Assembly: GCF_001592365.1 (NCBI RefSeq)
Contig: NZ_BCWU01000002.1
Coordinates: 310,001-374,000 of the forward strand
Length of the DNA: 64,000 nt
Direction of reading: 5' to 3'
Source: Gordonia hydrophobica NBRC 16057
GTDB lineage: Bacteria; Actinomycetota; Actinomycetes; Mycobacteriales; Mycobacteriaceae
The position numbers and the translations under genes are program-made. Positions 43,761-53,783 of this stretch are shown here, piece by piece; position 1 is the stretch's first letter; the number at the start of each line of letters is the position of its first letter. Under the pieces are notes generated by a model. It did not search any database, was not told the DNA's origin, and saw only the letters and a program-made list of their open reading frames with translations.

Positions 43761-44591
43761 TCAGTTCCCCTCGCCGAGACCGGTCTGCTGAGCAGCGGTG
43801 TCGGTCGGCGTCGGCGCCTGCGCATCGGTCTGCGCCGGATCGTCGAGATTGCGCATCACCTCGAAGACGTCGTCCGCCGTGGGACGCTGCAGTTCGCGGA
43901 CGATCTTGCCGTCGGCCAGGAAGACCACGCGATCGGCGTACGACGCCGCACGCGGATCGTGGGTCACGATCACGACGGTCTGGTTGAACTCGTCCGTCGC
44001 CGCACGCAGGATGTCCAGCACCTCGCCGGACGAACGGGAGTCGAGGTTGCCGGTGGGCTCGTCGCCGAAGATGATGTCGGGGCGGCCGACGAGCGCACGC
44101 GCACAGGCGACGCGCTGCTGCTGTCCGCCGGAGAGTTCGCTCGGTCGGTGCGTCAGACGCTGGCGGATGCCGAGCCGGTCGACGACGGTGTCGAACCACT
44201 CGCGGTCCACGTCGCGGCCCGCGATGCCCTGCGGCAGCGTGATGTTCTCCTCGGCTGTCAGCGTCGGCACGAGGTTGAACGCCTGAAAGACGAACCCGAT
44301 GCGGTCGCGCCGCAGCTTGGTCATCTCCTTGTCGCCGAGACCGTTCAGATTCACATCGCCGATCGCGACGGTCCCGTCGGTGACGGTGTCCAACCCCGCG
44401 AGGCAGTGCATCAGAGTAGATTTTCCCGAACCCGAGGGGCCCATGATGGCGGTGAACTCACCGCTGCGGAAGCCGATCGACACGCCGGCGAGAGCGTGCA
44501 CGACGGTGTCGCCGCTGCCGTAGGTCTTGACCACGTTGTCCGCGCTCGCCGCGATCATCGCGTGCTTGCCTGCCGGTGCTGTCTGCGTCAT
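43761..44591 (-). CDS. MacB-type ABC exporter ATPase
   Basis: The 276-residue ATPase has Walker A GPSGSGKST, Q-loop FVFQAFNL, signature LSGGQQQRVACARAL and Walker B IIFGDEPTGNLD, the latter typical of LolD/MacB exporters. ATG at 44591 begins MTQTAPAG; an ATG at 44627 adds 12 residues. A Thr/Gln-rich tail of about 20 residues follows the domain. It is co-transcribed with the FtsX-type permease. Confidence 0.87.
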   Translation of the reverse strand: MTQTAPAGKHAMIAASADNVVKTYGSGDTVVHALAGVSIGFRSGEFTAIMGPSGSGKSTLMHCLAGLDTVTDGTVAIGDVNLNGLGDKEMTKLRRDRIGFVFQAFNLVPTLTAEENITLPQGIAGRDVDREWFDTVVDRLGIRQRLTHRPSELSGGQQQRVACARALVGRPDIIFGDEPTGNLDSRSSGEVLDILRAATDEFNQTVVIVTHDPRAASYADRVVFLADGKIVRELQRPTADDVFEVMRNLDDPAQTDAQAPTPTDTAAQQTGLGEGN

Positions 44592-44666
44592 GGCATCAAC
44601 GGTGTCAGACGCGGGCCCGCCGTGCATCAGGGAGTCCCCGGAAAGTCATGTGAGATTGGTATGAAA

Positions 44667-44703
44667 AATGCGATCCGACCGGATCTACCGGTCGGATCGC
44701 ATT
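44667..44703 (-). terminator. Intrinsic terminator after pckG
   Basis: A perfect 16-bp stem (44667-44682 with 44688-44703) with a 5-base loop lies 14 bases after the pckG stop. On the minus strand it continues ATTTTTC, a proper U-tract. Confidence 0.88.
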
Positions 44704-44716
44704 CGTCGTGGTCACA

Positions 44717-46549
44717 TCACGCGAGGCGCGTGCGCAGTTCCTCGAGCTGAGACGCCATCTCGGCGGGCAGCTTGCCCTTGCCGTCGTCGATGAAGTTGAA
44801 CCATTCCTCGATGGTCGGCAACTCCTCGCGCCACTCGTCCTTGCTCACGGCGAGCGCCTCGGCCAGATCGGCGGTCGGCGTGTCCAGACCGGTCAGGTCC
44901 AGCTCGTCCGGAGCGGCGACGGTGCCGAAGGGGGTCTCGACGCCCTCCACGTTGCCCTCGATGCGGTCGACCATCCACTTCAGGACGCGGCTGTTCTCGC
45001 CGAATCCCGGCCACAGGAAGCGGCCGTCCTCGCCGCGGCGGAACCAGTTCACGTAGAACACGGCGGGCAGCTGTGCGCCCTCGGTGTTGCCGATGTCCAG
45101 CCAGTGCTGGATGTAGTCACCGACGTGGTAGCCCATGAACGGCAGCATCGCCATCGGGTCGCGGCGCACCGTGCCGACCGTGCCTTCGGCGGCGGCGGTC
45201 TGCTCGGAGCCGACGGTCGCGCCCATGAAGACGGCGTGCTCCCAGTCGCGAGCCTGCGTGACCAACGGGATGGTGGTCTTGCGGCGTCCACCGAACAGGA
45301 TCGCCGAGATCGGCACGCCCTGCGGGTCGTCCCACTCAGCGGCGAGCGTCGGGCACTGCGACATCGGGGTGCAGTAGCGCGAGTTCGGGTGCGCGGCCTT
45401 GCCCTCGGACTCGGGGGTCCAGTCGTTGCCGTGCCAGTCGATCAGGTGTGCGGGCTTCGGGCCGTCGATGCCCTCCCACCAGATGTCGCCGTCGTCGGTG
45501 AGCGCGACGTTGGTGTAGATGGTGTTGCCCGCGTCGACGGTCTTCATGGCGGTCGGGTTGGAGTCGTAGCTGGTGCCCGGCGCGACGCCGAAGAAGCCGA
45601 ACTCCGGGTTCACCGCGTACAGGCGGCCGTCCTCGCCGAACCGCATCCAGGCGATGTCGTCGCCGACGGTCTCGGCCTTCCAGCCGTCGAGGGTGGGCTC
45701 GATCATGGCGAGGTTGGTCTTACCGCAGGCCGACGGGAACGCCGCGGCCACGAAGTAGACCTTGTTCTCCGGGCTGGTGAGCTTGAGGATGAGCATGTGC
45801 TCGGCCATCCAGCCCTCGTCGTGGGCCATGGCCGACGCGATGCGCAGCGCGTAGCACTTCTTGCCGAGCAGCGCGTTGCCGCCGTAGCCCGAACCGTACG
45901 ACCAGATCACCCGGTCCTCGGGGAAGTGGACGATGTACTTGTCGGGGTTGCACGGCCATGCAACGTCAGCCTGGCCGCCCTCGAGCGGTGCGCCGACCGA
46001 GTGCAGGCCCTGGACGAAGAAGCCCTCGTCGCCGAGCGCCTCGAGCACCTTCGGGCCGACGCGGGTCATGATCCGCATCGAGAGGACGACGTACGCGGAG
46101 TCGGTGATCTCGATGCCGAGCTTCGGATCGTCGGCGCCGAGCGGACCCATGCAGAACGGGATGACGTACATGGTGCGGCCGCGCATGCTGCCGCGGTACA
46201 GCTCGGTCATGGTCGCACGCATCTCGGCGGGCTCGACCCAGTTGTTGGTGGGTCCGGCCTGGTCCTCGGTGGCGCTGCAGATGAAGGTGCGCGACTCGAC
46301 ACGGGCGACGTCCGCGGGATCCGAGAGCGCCAGGTACGAGTTGGGCTTCTTCTCGTCGTTCAGCTTGGTGATGGTGCCGGCCTCGACGAGTTCCGCAGTG
46401 AGGCGGTCCCACTCCTCGTCGCTGCCGTCCGACCAGACCACCCGGTCAGGCTGCGTCAGTTCGGCAACCTCGGCCACCCAGGCGATCAGCCCGGCGTGAT
46501 TGGTAGGGGCGCTTCCGGGCTCGATGCCCGGAATGGTCGCAGCGGTCAT
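44717..46549 (-). CDS. pckG: Phosphoenolpyruvate carboxykinase (GTP)
   Basis: The 610-residue enzyme interconverts oxaloacetate and PEP with GTP/GDP, the first step of gluconeogenesis from fatty acids. The P-loop with its reactive cysteine is [12 protein letters not shown] (near 270-280), and the sequence shows family marks [11 protein letters not shown], and [12 protein letters not shown] at 46549 has GAGGAGA upstream; the frame extends to 46573 but lacks a better site. Length matches M. tuberculosis PckA (606). It is a single-gene unit with a strong terminator. Confidence 0.93.
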   Translation of the reverse strand: MTAATIPGIEPGSAPTNHAGLIAWVAEVAELTQPDRVVWSDGSDEEWDRLTAELVEAGTITKLNDEKKPNSYLALSDPADVARVESRTFICSATEDQAGPTNNWVEPAEMRATMTELYRGSMRGRTMYVIPFCMGPLGADDPKLGIEITDSAYVVLSMRIMTRVGPKVLEALGDEGFFVQGLHSVGAPLEGGQADVAWPCNPDKYIVHFPEDRVIWSYGSGYGGNALLGKKCYALRIASAMAHDEGWMAEHMLILKLTSPENKVYFVAAAFPSACGKTNLAMIEPTLDGWKAETVGDDIAWMRFGEDGRLYAVNPEFGFFGVAPGTSYDSNPTAMKTVDAGNTIYTNVALTDDGDIWWEGIDGPKPAHLIDWHGNDWTPESEGKAAHPNSRYCTPMSQCPTLAAEWDDPQGVPISAILFGGRRKTTIPLVTQARDWEHAVFMGATVGSEQTAAAEGTVGTVRRDPMAMLPFMGYHVGDYIQHWLDIGNTEGAQLPAVFYVNWFRRGEDGRFLWPGFGENSRVLKWMVDRIEGNVEGVETPFGTVAAPDELDLTGLDTPTADLAEALAVSKDEWREELPTIEEWFNFIDDGKGKLPAEMASQLEELRTRLA

Positions 46550-46665
46550 GCGGATCTCCTCATCGAAATTCACGGTGCCTGCGCGCAGTGGCTGTGCGAA
46601 CGCATTCTGGCCACAGGATACGCCCGTTCTCTGCGGACGAAAGCCGGGGGCAGGACAGGGTCACC

Positions 46666-47049
46666 TCAGTCAACTCGCCCGAGCGTCGACGGATTCCATT
46701 GCTCACCGGTGTCCTCCAGGTCCCAGACCGCAACTCGCCCATCTGACCGCAGTACCGACATTCGGTCCACGCGCCCGTCGCCGTCCGAATCGGTGACAAT
46801 GACGTTGGATCCATCGAGTTCGCTGGTCAACGAGTCGGCACGACCGTCGCCGTCGGCATCGAACTCGGCCGGGCCGAGGTCCCAGACAGCGCCGTCGCCG
46901 TACCACCAGAGATTGTCGTGAGAGTCGACACCAGCATCGCCCGATGTGTCACCGGTCACCGCCCAGACGGGATCGTCACCGGCGCCTCCGAGCGGCGCAA
47001 TGAGACCATCTTCACTCTGCGGCGTCGGTTCAGACGTGAAATCATCCAT
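46666..47049 (-). CDS. Small acidic protein with DxDxDG repeats
   Basis: The 127-residue protein is strongly acidic and has no signal peptide or membrane helix. Two DADGDGRAD/DSDGDGRVD segments (about 65-95) are EF-hand- or thrombospondin-type-3-like calcium loops, interleaved with VWDLGP and VWDLED strands. It begins 9 bases after the stop of the upstream gene, so it is the third cistron of an operon with the two products below. The function is unknown. Confidence 0.65.
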   Translation of the reverse strand: MDDFTSEPTPQSEDGLIAPLGGAGDDPVWAVTGDTSGDAGVDSHDNLWWYGDGAVWDLGPAEFDADGDGRADSLTSELDGSNVIVTDSDGDGRVDRMSVLRSDGRVAVWDLEDTGEQWNPSTLGRVD

Positions 47050-47058
47050 CGCTTCTCG

Positions 47059-48183
47059 TCAAACGCGCGTCGGACGCGTTCGGTTCCAAATCTCTCGGCT
47101 GACGTGTGCTTCAGTGGCCCCCGCGTGGGCACCGATCCACTGCTCGATCGCGGCGCGCCGGGCGCCGATCAGTTCGACGGCCCACCGCTCGGTTCGCGCC
47201 CGTTCGGTGGCCGCTCGTCGAACCGACACCACCCACAGCGCCATCAGCGTGCCCGCGACCACACTCAGCACGGTACCGCCGATTCCCAAACCGGCCCAGG
47301 CGAGTGTCGGCGCGATCACCATCCGGCCGACGCCGAATCCCATCGAGGCTCCGAGCAGCAACATGACCGCGTCTTCGGGGCCCGCAGCCCGTCGCGGCGG
47401 ACCGCCCGGAGCCGCAGTCGCTCCGCTGAGATCCAACGGGTGCAGACCGGCTCCCTCCCCCTCCAGTCCGCCGGTGGCCGCCGCCCGCACCTGCGCCAGT
47501 CGGTCCAGGAACAACCCCCGCGACCGCTGCTCCACCGCGTCCAGGACATGGGTCAACCAGTCGGCGAAACCGTCGGCGGCGCACACCTCGGGAATCCGCC
47601 CGTGCACGTCGGCGAGCGCAGCCCTGGTCGACGACGCAGCTTCGGCGCGGGCGGCGACGATGCCCGCACGGAGTCCGGCCATCCGGTCGGCGCGCACCAC
47701 GGCGGACGCTTCGAGTTGCGACTCCGAGTCCTCAGTTCCCGCCGGGACCGCCCGGGTCGGCACCTGGTTCCGGTCCGGCTCGGCCGAACACCACGCCGCG
47801 AGTTCGGGAATTCCCGACGCACAGTCGGGCTCGGCGACCAGGGCGACCGCGGTCGCGAACACCGGCAGGCGATGGTCGGGATCGAGTCGCGCGCGTGAAG
47901 CGGCCAGTGTCCTCGGCCAGCAACTGAACGCATCGACGCCGCAGCCGACGAGCGCGGTCGGCGTCTCCGTCTCCGCGAAGGCATCGAGGAAGACGTCCTC
48001 CTCGTGGTCGGCGGGCATCGACGAATCGAGCGCGATGACGGCGACGTCCGCCGACTCGGCGTGCCGACGCGCCGCGGCCGCGGTTCCGACGACCACCGTC
48101 TCGCCGTCCCACCCGCAGTCGTGCAGCGCCCGGGCCAGCAACTCTGGTTCGGCTCCGGCGGTCCCAGCGATCACCAGCGTCAT
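47059..48183 (-). CDS. Membrane protein of a putative GTPase-like operon, unknown
   Basis: The 374-residue protein begins MTLVIAGTAGAEPELLARAL, with an N-terminal soluble domain of mixed alpha/beta type (TALVGCGVDAFSCW), a long central helical region, two membrane helices close together (about 275-330, MLLLGASMGFGVGR and LGIGGTVLSVVAGTLMALWVV), and a basic helical tail. Its ATG overlaps the upstream stop by 4 bases (ATGA). The layout (soluble head, coil, paired helices, tail) recalls dynamin-like or IniC-type proteins but no GTP-binding motif is convincing. Confidence 0.6.
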   Translation of the reverse strand: MTLVIAGTAGAEPELLARALHDCGWDGETVVVGTAAAARRHAESADVAVIALDSSMPADHEEDVFLDAFAETETPTALVGCGVDAFSCWPRTLAASRARLDPDHRLPVFATAVALVAEPDCASGIPELAAWCSAEPDRNQVPTRAVPAGTEDSESQLEASAVVRADRMAGLRAGIVAARAEAASSTRAALADVHGRIPEVCAADGFADWLTHVLDAVEQRSRGLFLDRLAQVRAAATGGLEGEGAGLHPLDLSGATAAPGGPPRRAAGPEDAVMLLLGASMGFGVGRMVIAPTLAWAGLGIGGTVLSVVAGTLMALWVVSVRRAATERARTERWAVELIGARRAAIEQWIGAHAGATEAHVSREIWNRTRPTRV

Positions 48184-48941
48184 CGCACCGATTCCGCGAT
48201 CAACCGGCGTTCGGCGGCCGCCCGGTTCGGTCCCCGCGCGGCGAGCAGCCGCAGCGCGGACAGTCGTCGTACGCGCCGCCCCTGCGCGATGCGGTCGGCG
48301 GCACCGGTGATCGGCGCGATCAGGGCATCGATGCCGCTCAGCGTGCGCAGCATCGTCGTCAGGTCGTCGGCAGTCGCCGTCGGCATCGTTGCAAGGTGGC
48401 CGAAGACCGCGGTCAGGCCCGCCCGACCGAGGAGCGCCATCATGCGGGCGCGCTCGCGCTGGGAGCAGTCCCCATCGCTGAACGCGGCGGCAGCCGTCGG
48501 CACGGTGACGCCCGACTGCTCCCATCCGCGCAACAGCACTACATCGTCCGGGGTGAGGTGCGCTGCGGCGAGCAGTCCCGACACCGGCAGCACCGGCCGA
48601 CCCAGGTCCCTGGCCGCCGTGTCCGCCAACGACAGCATCCGCGTCCGGGCGTCGGACTTCCCCGCCACCACGATCACCGGGATCGACGCACCGTCGATCG
48701 CCACCCGGTCCCGCGCTCTGGCCTGCGCGCCGATGACCCGAATATGCAGATCCGGCACAGGATCGCCCTCGCGGCCGCCGCCGTCGATCGCCACGACTCC
48801 GAACCGCGCCGTCAGCGCGGCCGTCAGTGTTGTGCACCCCGCTCCCCGGAGCCCCGAGACCTGCAGCACCAGTGGCTGAGCTCGCGACTGCGCGACCGCC
48901 GTCCCTGCCGCACCATGCACTGTTCGTCTGGACTGTTCCAC
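48180..48941 (-). CDS. P-loop protein with altered Walker A, unknown
   Basis: The 253-residue protein has a beta strand followed by SGLRGAGCTTLTAAL, a P-loop of the GxxGxGKT form in which the lysine is Cys36. VIVVAGKSDART further on resembles a GTPase G4 motif. GTG at 48941 was chosen because GGGGGAGG lies 8 bases upstream; TTG at 48959 is in the same frame. It heads a three-gene operon. Mycobacterial Rv0209-Rv0210 occupy the same place between trmB and pckA (from memory), but I cannot confirm homology. Confidence 0.55.
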   Translation of the reverse strand: MEQSRRTVHGAAGTAVAQSRAQPLVLQVSGLRGAGCTTLTAALTARFGVVAIDGGGREGDPVPDLHIRVIGAQARARDRVAIDGASIPVIVVAGKSDARTRMLSLADTAARDLGRPVLPVSGLLAAAHLTPDDVVLLRGWEQSGVTVPTAAAAFSDGDCSQRERARMMALLGRAGLTAVFGHLATMPTATADDLTTMLRTLSGIDALIAPITGAADRIAQGRRVRRLSALRLLAARGPNRAAAERRLIAESVR

Positions 48942-49090
48942 CCCGTCGACCTCCCCCAAGGCGATTGTTGTGAAACGACCCTACCGCTCAGTTCCGACAT
49001 AGTTCGCCAGACGCGGAAATCCGGTTCTCGAACACACCCGAAAGGCGAGTCCATTGTGATCGAGTAGGGAAAATAGGACACCATGGAGAG

Positions 49091-49876
49091 GTGAATACCG
49101 ACGCCGCCGAGGGATCGGCGCCCGATACCGACCGTTCTCGGCTCTATCCGCGGGTCACCAGTTTCCGCTTTCGCCGCGGCAGTCTGACCCCCGGACAGCA
49201 GCGGAATTGGGCGAATCTGTGGCCGCAGTTGGGGCGCGATCTCCGGACCGGCCCCGACCGGACCGACGAACCCGCCTTGGACGCCGTCGCCTGGTTCGGC
49301 CGCGAGGCGCCGCTGATCATCGAGGTCGGCAGCGGCACCGGTATCTCCACAGCCGCCATGGCCGAAGCCGAACCGGAGACCGACGTCGTCGCCGTCGAGG
49401 TGTATCAGCCGGGCCTGGCCCAGCTCATCGGGCTCGTCGACCGCGCAGGCCTGACCAATGTGCGCATGATTCGCGGCGACGCCACGGTGGTCCTGTCCGA
49501 ACTGGTGGCACCGGACTCCCTTACCGGCGTCCGCGTCTTCTTCCCCGACCCGTGGCCCAAGTCGCGGCACCACAAGCGGCGCTTCCTGCAGTCCGGCACC
49601 ATCGAGTTGATCGCCGATCGACTCAAGCCCGGCGGCGTGCTGCACATCGCGACCGACCACGCCGAGTACGCCCTGTGGATCGCCGAGCTGATGGCGACCC
49701 AGAATCCCGCGCGTCCGCACGTCGTCCCGCTGACCTTCGATTCGCCGATCCTGCTGGAGCGGCCGACGACCAAATTCGAGGGACGCGCACAGACCGAGGG
49801 CCGCGAGGTCAATGAGTTCGTCTACGTGAAGCCGCTCCCGAAGGCGACGCGCACGACCGGCAGCGAGGATCAGTGA
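49091..49876 (+). CDS. trmB: tRNA (guanine-N7)-methyltransferase TrmB
   Basis: The 261-residue protein methylates G46 of tRNA. It has the SAM motif IIEVGSGTGISTAAM and the TrmB signature FFPDPWPKSRHHKRRF, with the acidic post-motifs (DATVVL, ATDHAEYALW). GTG at 49091 has GGAGAG ahead. Its stop overlaps the next start as TGATG. The order trmB, NYN protein, mmpL3 is the same as in mycobacteria. Confidence 0.92.
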   Translation: MNTDAAEGSAPDTDRSRLYPRVTSFRFRRGSLTPGQQRNWANLWPQLGRDLRTGPDRTDEPALDAVAWFGREAPLIIEVGSGTGISTAAMAEAEPETDVVAVEVYQPGLAQLIGLVDRAGLTNVRMIRGDATVVLSELVAPDSLTGVRVFFPDPWPKSRHHKRRFLQSGTIELIADRLKPGGVLHIATDHAEYALWIAELMATQNPARPHVVPLTFDSPILLERPTTKFEGRAQTEGREVNEFVYVKPLPKATRTTGSEDQ

Positions 49877-50529
49877 TGTCACCGGAGTTCTCCGAGTCGA
49901 TCACCGGCGCGAGCACGACGCCGCGCATGCTGCTGGTGTGGGATGCACCGAACATGGACATGGGCCTGGGCGGCATCCTCGGCGGCCGGCCGACGGCGGC
50001 GCATCGGCCGCGCTTCGACGCCCTCGGCCGCTGGATCCTCAAACGCACCGCAGCGCTGGGCGCCGCACTGCACACCGAGGTGGAGCCCGAGGCCACGGTC
50101 TTCACCAACATCGTTCCGGGCAGCGCCGACGTCGTGCGGCCCTGGGTCGAAGCCCTCCGCAATGTCGGTTACTCGGTCTTCGCCAAACCTAAGCTCACCG
50201 ACGACAGCGATGTCGATTCCGACATGCTCGATCACATTCAGGTACGGCGTCACACTCCCGGTTTGGCGGGTGTCATCGTTGCATCGGCAGATGGGCAGGC
50301 CTTCCGTGAACCGCTGCTGGAGTTGGCCGCGGCCGGTGTCGCGGTTACCGTCATCGGCTTCCGCGAACATGCTAGCTGGGCGCTGACCTGCGAAGAGTTC
50401 GAGTTCATCGACCTCGAGGAGATCCCCGGTGTCTTCCGGGAACCGCTGCCGCGCATCAGCCTGGACTCGCTGCCCGACGAGGGCGCGTGGCTCACGCCGT
50501 TCCGACCGCTCAGCGCATTGCTGAAGTAG
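49876..50529 (+). CDS. NYN-domain protein (Rv0207c-like)
   Basis: The 217-residue protein has the NYN/PIN-like nuclease core: LLVWDAPNMDMGLGG (first Asp), DDSDVDSDMLDHIQV (acidic cluster) and GVIVASADGQAF (third Asp). These are the metal-binding residues of the PIN/FLAP superfamily, so RNA cleavage is possible. ATG at 49876 is coupled to the trmB stop. It lies between trmB and mmpL3 in mycobacteria too. The cellular role is unknown. Confidence 0.8.
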   Translation: MSPEFSESITGASTTPRMLLVWDAPNMDMGLGGILGGRPTAAHRPRFDALGRWILKRTAALGAALHTEVEPEATVFTNIVPGSADVVRPWVEALRNVGYSVFAKPKLTDDSDVDSDMLDHIQVRRHTPGLAGVIVASADGQAFREPLLELAAAGVAVTVIGFREHASWALTCEEFEFIDLEEIPGVFREPLPRISLDSLPDEGAWLTPFRPLSALLK

Positions 50530-50624
50530 CTCAGCCTTGTAGAACTTAAGTTTACGAGGAAGTCTTCTCAGACAAACCTGCGACAATCGCACTTTCGATA
50601 CCCGCAAGTAGGAAGGACACCGGC

Positions 50625-53600
50625 GTGTTCGGATCCATCGGCTCATTCGTCTATCGAATGCGCTACACCGTCATCGCCGTCCTCATCGCACTGATGGGCG
50701 GCCTGGGACTGTACGGCCTCGGCCTCTCACAGCACCTGTCCCAGAGCGGATGGTTCGATCCGAACTCCGAGTCGGTCACCGGATCGGTCGTCGCCGACAG
50801 CGCGCTCGGCCGCGACCACAAGTCCGATGTCATCCTGCTGATCACGCCGCCCGACGGCACCAAGGTCGACGACGCCGCATTCGGCGCCAAGATCGAGAAC
50901 ATCGTGAACGACCTGGTCAAGGACCACCCGGACATCGTCAGCCGGGACTCGAGCGACGGCCACGCCGGCATCATCGATCCGTTCGACGCGGCAACCGACG
51001 GCGCCGGCGCGACGGCCGCGAAGATGAAGCAAGAGCGCATGTGGACGGCGGACCGCAAACACGGCTTCGTCTCCATCGGCGTTGCGGGCGACGACGACAC
51101 CACGATCCTGGCCAACTACAAAACGATCGAGCCGTTCTTCGACAATCTCGCCGAACGGTACGACCTCCCCGGCACCCATTTCCAGCTCGCGGGTCTGCAA
51201 CCGATCGCCGCGGGCATGAGCCAGGGAATGGACGACGACATCCACCGCGCCGAGCTGATCGCTCTGCCGGTGGTCGCCATCATGCTGTTCTTCGTCTTCG
51301 GTGGCGTCGTGGCCGCCATCCTCCCGGTCTTCATCGGTGGTCTCACGATCGCCGGTTCGCTGGGCATCATGACCGTTTTGGCACAGCTCACCGAGCTCAA
51401 TGTCTTCGCCCAATCCGTGGTGACGCTGATCGGTCTGGGCATCGCGATCGACTACGGTCTGTTCATCGTCAGCAGATTCCGAGAAGAGCTGGCAGAAGGC
51501 TATACGGTCGAGGCCGCGGTCCGAAGAACCGTGATGACCGCAGGTCAGACGGTCGTGTTCTCGGCGACGATCATCGTCGCAGCGCTCGCCTGTCTGCTGA
51601 TGTTCCCGCAGGCGTTCCTGAAGTCGGTGTCCTACGGCGCCCTCGCCTCGGTCGCGCTCGCCGCGATCCTGTCGATCACCGTACTGCCGGCGATTCTCGC
51701 GATCCTCGGCACCCGCATCGACGCCCTCGGCCTCCCGTTCCTCCGGCGCACCAAGACTCGCGAAGAAGTGGAGTCCGGGTTCTGGGGCAAGCTGGCGGGC
51801 TGGGTGATGAAACACCCGGTCAAGACCGCCGCACCCACCATCCTCTTGCTGCTGGCACTGATCATCCCGTTCGGGAACATCCAGTTCGGCGGTATGAGCG
51901 AGGCTTACCTGCCACCGGACCACCAGAACCGCATCGCGCAGGAGGACTTCGACAAGTACTTCCCGTCCGAGCGCACCGAAGACCTCAAGCTCGTCATCCT
52001 CTACGACCAGAACGACCAGGACGCCGCGGGCAAGATCGAGCAGATCGCCGACGAGGCGAACAAGATCCCCGGCTTCACCCGCCAGTTCTCATCGAGCGCC
52101 GATGACGGCGGTCAGGACGGCATCTACGGCGACCCGGAGACCGGTTGGGGCGTCGTGCAGATGTCGGCGGGCCTCCTCGACCGCAACACTGCGCCCGAGG
52201 CGATCAAGGAACTCCGCAGCATCGACACCCAGGGTCTGCAGATGTACGTCGCAGGCACCCCGGCGTTGACGCAGGATTCGATCGACTCGTTGATCTCCCG
52301 GCTCCCGCTCATGGCCGTGGTGCTGGTTCTGGTCACCGCGTTGCTGATGTTCCTGGCCTTCGGGTCCATCATCCTGCCGATCAAGGCGGCCCTGATGACC
52401 GCGCTCGGCCTGGGCTCAACGCTGGGCATCCTCACGTGGATCTTCATCGACGGCCACGGCGCGTCCATCGCGAACTTCACCCCGGGACCGCTGTTCGCCG
52501 CGGTGTTGGTCCTGATCATCGCCATCATCTACGGACTCTCGACCGACTACGAGATATTCCTGCTCTCCCGCATGGTGGAGGCCAGAGCCCAGGGCGCCTC
52601 GACCACCGAGGCCATCCGCGTCGGCACCGCCCACACCGGACGGATCATCACGGCCGCCGCCGCGATCCTGGTGGTCGTGACCGGAGCCTTCGGACTCTCG
52701 GAGATCGTGATGATGAAGTACATCGCGTACGGCATGATCGCCGCGCTCATCCTCGACGCGACCGTTATCCGCATGCTCCTGGTGCCGTCGATCATGAAGC
52801 TGCTCGGCGACGACTGCTGGTGGTCGCCACGCTGGATGCAGCGGCTGCAGCAGAAGATCGGTCTCGGTGAGACGATCCTCGAGGACGATCCGAGCCAAAA
52901 GCGACCCGACTACTTCGAGTCGCTTCCCGGCGGCACCTCCGGCGGCGTGGTGGCCGCAGCCGAGGCTCCGACCACGGCGTTGCGTGCGATGAGCGCCCGC
53001 CCGGTGTCCGGCCGGGCGGAGCCGACCGGACGGTGGCGCTCGCTCGCCCGTGCGGACGACACGTCCGACGACGCCGGCGAGAGCCCCGCACCGACCGCCG
53101 ACAGCACCCTCGACGAGCTGGTCGACGACACCGTCGAACCGCCGAAGAGTACCGATCGGAAGAGCTCCGGTCCCGACACCGGCTCATGGAAGCTGGGGTT
53201 GAGCGGGGTCCGGCTCACGAGCCCCGATCAGCGTCCGAAGCCCGAGGGCGCGGGCACGGTGACCGCACCGAAGCCCGCCGCTCCGAAGCCTGCCGCACCG
53301 CGACCGGCGCCGAACCGCGCGCAGCCGCGCCCCGCGTCGGAGGTCGGCCGCCCGCAGACCGGCCGACGTCCGGTGGGAGCACCGCCGCGCCGGGTGCCGC
53401 CGACTCCGGAGCAGTCCGGACCTCATCCGGCGCAGCGCACCACCGCGCCCCGGCCGACCCCGCGCCCTGCGCCCACCGCTCCGCGCGGCCCCGAGCCGCG
53501 CAGGCAGCCTGCGCAGCCGAGCGCGCAGCAGCCGGTGTCCCAGCAGCCGGTTCGCCGACAACAGCAGGCGCCGACTCCGCAGAAGCCGCCCGCCCAGACA

Positions 53601-53750
53601 CCGCCCACGCCGCAGCCCCACGCGGCCGAGCCCGAGTCCGCTGCTCCGTCGCGCGAATTGCGTTCCGACCGCGGCGAGACCGGCAGCCAGATCAGCGTGC
53701 AGGATCTGCTGCGTCGCAGCCGGTCGCAGCAACCGAACGACAAGGAATAG
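50625..53750 (+). CDS. mmpL3: Trehalose monomycolate exporter MmpL3
   Basis: The 1041-residue RND transporter exports trehalose monomycolate. It has 12 membrane helices in two halves, two large periplasmic loops, and the proton-relay Asp-Tyr pairs in GIAIDYGLF (Asp276) and GLSTDYEIF (Asp641). The tail from about 790 is cytoplasmic and very rich in Pro, Ala and Gln, longer than in M. tuberculosis (944 total, from memory), and ends with a short helix. GTG at 50625 has AGGAAGGA upstream. It is essential in mycolic-acid bacteria. Confidence 0.92.
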   Translation: MFGSIGSFVYRMRYTVIAVLIALMGGLGLYGLGLSQHLSQSGWFDPNSESVTGSVVADSALGRDHKSDVILLITPPDGTKVDDAAFGAKIENIVNDLVKDHPDIVSRDSSDGHAGIIDPFDAATDGAGATAAKMKQERMWTADRKHGFVSIGVAGDDDTTILANYKTIEPFFDNLAERYDLPGTHFQLAGLQPIAAGMSQGMDDDIHRAELIALPVVAIMLFFVFGGVVAAILPVFIGGLTIAGSLGIMTVLAQLTELNVFAQSVVTLIGLGIAIDYGLFIVSRFREELAEGYTVEAAVRRTVMTAGQTVVFSATIIVAALACLLMFPQAFLKSVSYGALASVALAAILSITVLPAILAILGTRIDALGLPFLRRTKTREEVESGFWGKLAGWVMKHPVKTAAPTILLLLALIIPFGNIQFGGMSEAYLPPDHQNRIAQEDFDKYFPSERTEDLKLVILYDQNDQDAAGKIEQIADEANKIPGFTRQFSSSADDGGQDGIYGDPETGWGVVQMSAGLLDRNTAPEAIKELRSIDTQGLQMYVAGTPALTQDSIDSLISRLPLMAVVLVLVTALLMFLAFGSIILPIKAALMTALGLGSTLGILTWIFIDGHGASIANFTPGPLFAAVLVLIIAIIYGLSTDYEIFLLSRMVEARAQGASTTEAIRVGTAHTGRIITAAAAILVVVTGAFGLSEIVMMKYIAYGMIAALILDATVIRMLLVPSIMKLLGDDCWWSPRWMQRLQQKIGLGETILEDDPSQKRPDYFESLPGGTSGGVVAAAEAPTTALRAMSARPVSGRAEPTGRWRSLARADDTSDDAGESPAPTADSTLDELVDDTVEPPKSTDRKSSGPDTGSWKLGLSGVRLTSPDQRPKPEGAGTVTAPKPAAPKPAAPRPAPNRAQPRPASEVGRPQTGRRPVGAPPRRVPPTPEQSGPHPAQRTTAPRPTPRPAPTAPRGPEPRRQPAQPSAQQPVSQQPVRRQQQAPTPQKPPAQTPPTPQPHAAEPESAAPSRELRSDRGETGSQISVQDLLRRSRSQQPNDKE

Positions 53751-53783
53751 GCACTGACCTGGCGGGCCGTTAGGGTGGAACGC

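Noticed and set aside
40677-44750. 1357-codon plus-strand frame over the MmpS and ABC genes
   Set aside because: Its translation is Arg/His/Asp-rich and structureless; the opposite strand holds clear MmpS-like, FtsX-type and ATPase proteins.
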